Positions 61,045 to 64,000 of a stretch of DNA of 64,000 bases are shown piece by piece. The notes under the pieces are model-generated. The model did no database searches. It worked only from the letters and a program-made list of their open reading frames with translations, and was not told where the DNA came from. The position numbers were made by a program, and so were the translations under genes. This DNA comes from Flavicella sediminum (GTDB taxonomy: Bacteria > Bacteroidota > Bacteroidia > Flavobacteriales > Flavobacteriaceae): contig NZ_VDET01000007.1 of NCBI RefSeq assembly GCF_006381105.1, positions 248,001 to 312,000 of the forward strand. Reading direction: 5' to 3'. Numbering within the stretch: position 1 is the stretch's first letter; each line of letters opens with the position of its first letter.

Positions 61045-62044
61045 TTGCTACAGTTTCAAAAAAATTAAAATATTTCTCTGCAATAACTTTGGGATGATGC
61101 TCATTTATTTTTTTCAAGTTTAAATCTGAAAAATTTGTGTGTACAGCTTCTAAAATTGCTTTTGTCATGCTTTTTGTGTCATTTGGATCGTACACACTTC
61201 CTCCTACATTTTCCACTTCTTCTCCCATATTGGCAATTGCAGGTGCTACCACATTTCGTTGGAAGCTCCAACTTAAAAAAATATTTCCAGAATTCAAGTT
61301 GTTTCTTCTTACCACTAAAAGAATATCGGCAGCCTTTGCATAAACCTGAATCTCTTCATCTTCTACGTACTGTTGTTGTAACAAATACTTGGGATTCCAT
61401 TCATAAAAGCTCTTTTCAATTTTTTTAATATACCTATTTTTTTGGTTTAAAAAATTAAAATAAAATCGGGGAATTACCAATATTTTATCTTTGAGTTTTA
61501 GTTTCTGAAATGCTTTTAAAACCATTTTTTCTTCTTCTGCAGATCTTAAGGCTCCAAAAACTAATATTACTTTTGATTTCTTCGAAATACCTAGTTTTTC
61601 TCTTGCCTCATTGCGAGAAACAGTATTTGGCAACATCGTGTACAATGGGTGTTCTATGACTATATGATTCGCATTTTTATACCTAGCAGCGTACTTGTTT
61701 TTGCTAAAGTTTCCTAAATGAATAATACCATCGGCATTTCTTAATACCAAATCGTATAATTGCACAAAACGTTTGCTATCGTTATAATGTGGATGAGCAT
61801 TGTGAAGAACGACTACAATTTTTGAATGCTTTTTCCAAAATAACAACTGTGACTCTAAAGTGCTAAGCTGTACTTCTGTTGGTTCTTCCCATTTAAACAA
61901 ACCTTCAGGCCAATGAATATTGACTATATCATAGCTTGTGTTGTAATCTGTACATGCTCCATACGAAAATGTCCCATTAAAAAAATTTTGTATTTCTTTA
62001 ATGAACAAATTTTTGCTTTCTTCAAAAGGTAAAAATATTTTCAT
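61034..62044 (-). CDS. Glycosyltransferase (GT-B, family 4-like)
   Basis: A 336-residue protein resembling the GT4 family, with a short N-terminal half (IVNIHWPEGLF, about residues 45-55; VVVLHNAHPHYND, about 78-90) and a donor-site half starting VILVFGALRSAEEE (about 160-173). The donor-site glutamates are not in the usual EX7E context (VVRRNNLNSGNIFLSWSFQR), so it may belong to a divergent subgroup. A perfect 14-base palindrome lies 13 bases before its ATG. Overlaps the GT2 gene downstream by 11. Confidence 0.78.
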   Translation of the reverse strand: MKIFLPFEESKNLFIKEIQNFFNGTFSYGACTDYNTSYDIVNIHWPEGLFKWEEPTEVQLSTLESQLLFWKKHSKIVVVLHNAHPHYNDSKRFVQLYDLVLRNADGIIHLGNFSKNKYAARYKNANHIVIEHPLYTMLPNTVSRNEAREKLGISKKSKVILVFGALRSAEEEKMVLKAFQKLKLKDKILVIPRFYFNFLNQKNRYIKKIEKSFYEWNPKYLLQQQYVEDEEIQVYAKAADILLVVRRNNLNSGNIFLSWSFQRNVVAPAIANMGEEVENVGGSVYDPNDTKSMTKAILEAVHTNFSDLNLKKINEHHPKVIAEKYFNFFETVANAK

Positions 62045-62056
62045 TGAGTCTATATT

Positions 62057-62070
62057 GATACAGCTGTATC
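62057..62070. repeat. 14-base perfect palindrome in a 62-base gap of the cluster
   Basis: GATACAGCTGTATC, a perfect palindrome, 13 bases upstream of the GT gene at 61034-62044. In the mRNA it could fold into a small stem next to the start codon. This is one of the few gaps in a cluster where genes normally overlap. Confidence 0.4.
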
Positions 62071-62106
62071 TTATGATATTATTTTATTTATCAACCATTC
62101 CCTTGG

Positions 62107-63009
62107 TTATTTTGAAATCATGTATTTTAATTTTCCAAGGAATTTGTATGTAAAAACCTCTCTAAAAAACCAAAAATGACTAACTAAAAACCAAAAATAA
62201 TCATTTCTAAGATGTGTAAATATGCGTCGTTTTGAATTTCTTACATAGATATTTTCTTTTTCTTTAAAAAAGGAACGCATATGATTTTCTGTTAACTGCC
62301 AACTCAATACCAAACTAGCCAATTTAGGACGTTCATAAACACTCAAACTATTTTCTGTTTTACGATAATATCCAAGTGTGTCTGGAGTAAAAATAATTTT
62401 CTCGGTTTTCAGAAAAATTCTTGCAAAAAACTCTCCATCATCATTCAAAGACAGTCTTTCATCCCACATACCTGCTGCATCCAATAAACGCCTATTGATC
62501 ATGTTACAAACAGGAGGTATATATGAATTACTTTCCCCTAAATTTTCAAGAAATTTTAATCCAGGAGAAAAGTTTTTATAATACGTCATGTTTGTCTTTA
62601 TTTCCGCTTTTCGTATAGAATCTGAAAAAACCGCCCATCTACAAATACTTGCTGTATAAGGAGATTCATTTACCAAGTCTTCATATTGAAGTTTTATATT
62701 ATTGGCATCGATAAGATCATCTGAATCTAAAAATTTAATAAAAGCTCCTCTTGAATTCATAATTCCTAAATTTCTTGAGGCACTGGCACCTTTTACATCA
62801 CCAACATTTTTTTCAATAAATACAAATCTCGAATCTTTTTTACAATAGTCAGATACTATTTCATTTGTCTCATCAGTAGAAAAATCGTCTACAATGACAC
62901 ATTCCCAATTAGCAAATGATTGACTTAGCACACAATCTAGGGTTTCACGTATGACATAAGCTCTATTGTAGGTAGGTATGATTATAGAAACTGCAGGTAC
63001 ATTGTTCAT
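62107..63009 (-). CDS. Glycosyltransferase family 2
   Basis: A 300-residue GT2 enzyme: SIIIPTYNRAYVIRETLDCV (residues 8-27), VVDDFSTDETN (about 40-50), KGASASRNLGIMNSRG, metal motif FLDSDDLID (about 92-100), and LNDDGEFFARIF (about 190-201). The C-terminal quarter is basic and aromatic. It is two bases from the upstream GT2 gene and is separated by 62 bases from the gene downstream. Confidence 0.93.
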   Translation of the reverse strand: MNNVPAVSIIIPTYNRAYVIRETLDCVLSQSFANWECVIVDDFSTDETNEIVSDYCKKDSRFVFIEKNVGDVKGASASRNLGIMNSRGAFIKFLDSDDLIDANNIKLQYEDLVNESPYTASICRWAVFSDSIRKAEIKTNMTYYKNFSPGLKFLENLGESNSYIPPVCNMINRRLLDAAGMWDERLSLNDDGEFFARIFLKTEKIIFTPDTLGYYRKTENSLSVYERPKLASLVLSWQLTENHMRSFFKEKENIYVRNSKRRIFTHLRNDYFWFLVSHFWFFREVFTYKFLGKLKYMISK

Positions 63010-63011
63010 GA

Positions 63012-63932
63012 TTATTTTTTTATTTTAAAAGCAGCAATCATTCTTTTAATCAATAGCTTATTATTTTTAATACTAAAATAACTTTTAGATTTCATATACA
63101 ATACAAACAATTCATTGACAGGTACCGTATATTCTTGAAACAAAATCCTCCAGCTTCTTTGCATTTCACCTATATAATGTTGTGCACTTGTGGCATCTCC
63201 CGTTTTATAAAAATACTGATGCATTAAAAAAAAGGTTTGAAACTTCTTTTTAAATTTCTCACACTCATCAATCATACTCCACACTCCCCTAGAATGCACT
63301 CTATAAACATCGTCTTTTACATCCGTTGTAAAATAGCCTTTTCCATGATTCCCTAACAGGGCAATTAAAAAAGTATCTCCATTTGAAACAAGAAAAAATT
63401 CTTTTGGAAATTCATTTATTACATTTTTAAACATGACCGTAAGCGTCAACAAAAAGGCTCCATTTTTAAGTTCTTGTCCTGAATAGGACCTGTTCTTAGT
63501 TAACTTTAATTGCTTTGCTTTCACAAGATCCCCCTTTTCATTGATCAACTTAGCATTGTGAGAAGTAATCACATATTCCGGATTTGCTTCTAAAAAAGCT
63601 ACTTGTTTTTGTAATTTTAAAGGGTCACACCAATAATCATCGCCATCACATAAAGCAATGTATTTTCCTTTGGCTTTTTGGAGACAATGTTTCCAAGGTT
63701 TGTCTCCTTTAGAATAAATATTTTCTTTTTGAAATATCGTTTTAATAAGGTTTGGATATTTGTCTACGTAGCTCTTTATGACTGCTTGGGTAGTATCTGT
63801 AGACGCATCATCATGAATAATTATTTCAATGTCAAAATCATGTTTTTGCATTAAAAAACTCTCAATCGCTTGCCCTATATATTTTTCTTGATTGAAAGCG
63901 ACGCATACCACCGAAACCATTATTTTTTCCAT
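63012..63932 (-). CDS. Glycosyltransferase family 2
   Basis: A 306-residue GT2 enzyme. MVSVVCVAFNQEKYIGQAIES starts the fold (a 20-residue part of residues 5-24 is the GT2 opening); IIHDDASTDTT (about 38-48) and the metal motif ALCDGDDYWCDP (about 92-103) are typical. DGDDYWCDPLKLQKQV is a subgroup signature of capsule GT2 enzymes. The ATG overlaps the stop codon of the gene to the right by one base (TAATG). Confidence 0.93.
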   Translation of the reverse strand: MEKIMVSVVCVAFNQEKYIGQAIESFLMQKHDFDIEIIIHDDASTDTTQAVIKSYVDKYPNLIKTIFQKENIYSKGDKPWKHCLQKAKGKYIALCDGDDYWCDPLKLQKQVAFLEANPEYVITSHNAKLINEKGDLVKAKQLKLTKNRSYSGQELKNGAFLLTLTVMFKNVINEFPKEFFLVSNGDTFLIALLGNHGKGYFTTDVKDDVYRVHSRGVWSMIDECEKFKKKFQTFFLMHQYFYKTGDATSAQHYIGEMQRSWRILFQEYTVPVNELFVLYMKSKSYFSIKNNKLLIKRMIAAFKIKK

Positions 63933-64000
63933 TAGATAATATCTATATTTTTATAATGCGTTTTGTATGAAATAGCTTTGCTTTCTAAGGAAATTTCATT
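63932..64000 (-). CDS. C-terminal end of a further cluster gene (partial)
   Basis: On the minus strand, an open frame enters from the right edge and ends with TAA (63934-63932), giving 22 residues ending YKTHYKNIDII. It overlaps the GT2 ATG by one base, so it belongs to the same operon. It is too short to identify. Confidence 0.55.
   Translation of the reverse strand, partial: NEISLESKAISYKTHYKNIDII

Noticed and set aside
1-64000. tRNA, rRNA, insertion sequences, prophage genes, integrases and attachment sites
   Set aside because: Looked for in the intergenic stretches and among the products; none seen. Most spacers are short and explained by promoters and terminators.

Overview
The window looks like chromosomal DNA from a low-GC member of the Bacteroidota, most likely family Flavobacteriaceae (genus not resolved). 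The signs are: AT-rich DNA (by eye about one third G+C); two proteins with type IX secretion (T9SS) C-terminal sorting tails; lipoproteins of Bacteroidota type; almost no Shine-Dalgarno sequences; and many gene starts preceded by the Bacteroidota -7 motif TAnnTTTG, in several cases with TTG 18-23 bases further upstream. I saw no rRNA, tRNA, CRISPR array, insertion sequence, phage gene or origin.

Layout. 1-2.7 kb: the end of an unknown gene, a DUF3360-type membrane permease, and a convergent CBM9-like lipoprotein. 2.7-7 kb: DUF2652 protein, YdjM-type hydrolase, Nudix hydrolase, PlsC-like acyltransferase and OxyR. 7-9 kb (minus): two small conserved-looking proteins, a HAD phosphatase and kdsB. 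9.1-11.6 kb: two very small ORFs, a possible hotdog protein, a DEAD-box RNA helicase and a cold-shock protein. 11.6-22.7 kb: an oligopeptide-binding lipoprotein, mtaB, an alpha/beta hydrolase, a lytic transglycosylase, an NMO/FabK-type flavoenzyme, a T9SS-exported subtilase, lon, and an NYN/OST-HTH protein. 22.7-29.9 kb: a soluble histidine kinase coupled to a FIST sensor protein, a Fur-family regulator, purA, an OstA/LptA-like protein and a class III aminotransferase. 30.1-34.6 kb: a small secreted protein translationally coupled to a 1317-residue multidomain T9SS surface protein. 34.9-41.3 kb: a second cold-shock protein, menE-like ligase, CPBP protease, pcm, Gfo/Idh oxidoreductase, DCC protein, a dicarboxylate symporter and a second acyltransferase.

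41.4-64 kb is one large surface-polysaccharide cluster, all on the minus strand, with neighbouring genes overlapping or nearly touching. It runs off the right edge. It encodes 12 proven or probable glycosyltransferases, an O-antigen ligase/polymerase-like membrane protein, a CapK-like adenylating enzyme, a methyltransferase, a glutamine-dependent asparagine-synthase-like amidotransferase, and a complete NeuB/NeuC/NeuA-type module for a CMP-activated nonulosonic acid (sialic or legionaminic type). At its downstream end is the initiating sugar-phosphate transferase, set apart by a 133-base gap with its own good promoter. Flippase and chain-length genes are not in view and may lie to the right.

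The most interesting unexplained signal is a ten-base element, CCCCCTAGGA, bracketed by inverted repeats. It occurs only twice in non-coding DNA here: in the leader of the secreted-protein pair at 30.06 kb, and at the predicted transcription start of the initiating sugar transferase at 42.8 kb. It may be a common regulatory site for surface genes. Other items worth attention are the coupled secreted pair itself, the FIST-kinase pair with no response regulator, nested palindromes upstream of lon, and an operator-like palindrome overlapping the helicase promoter.
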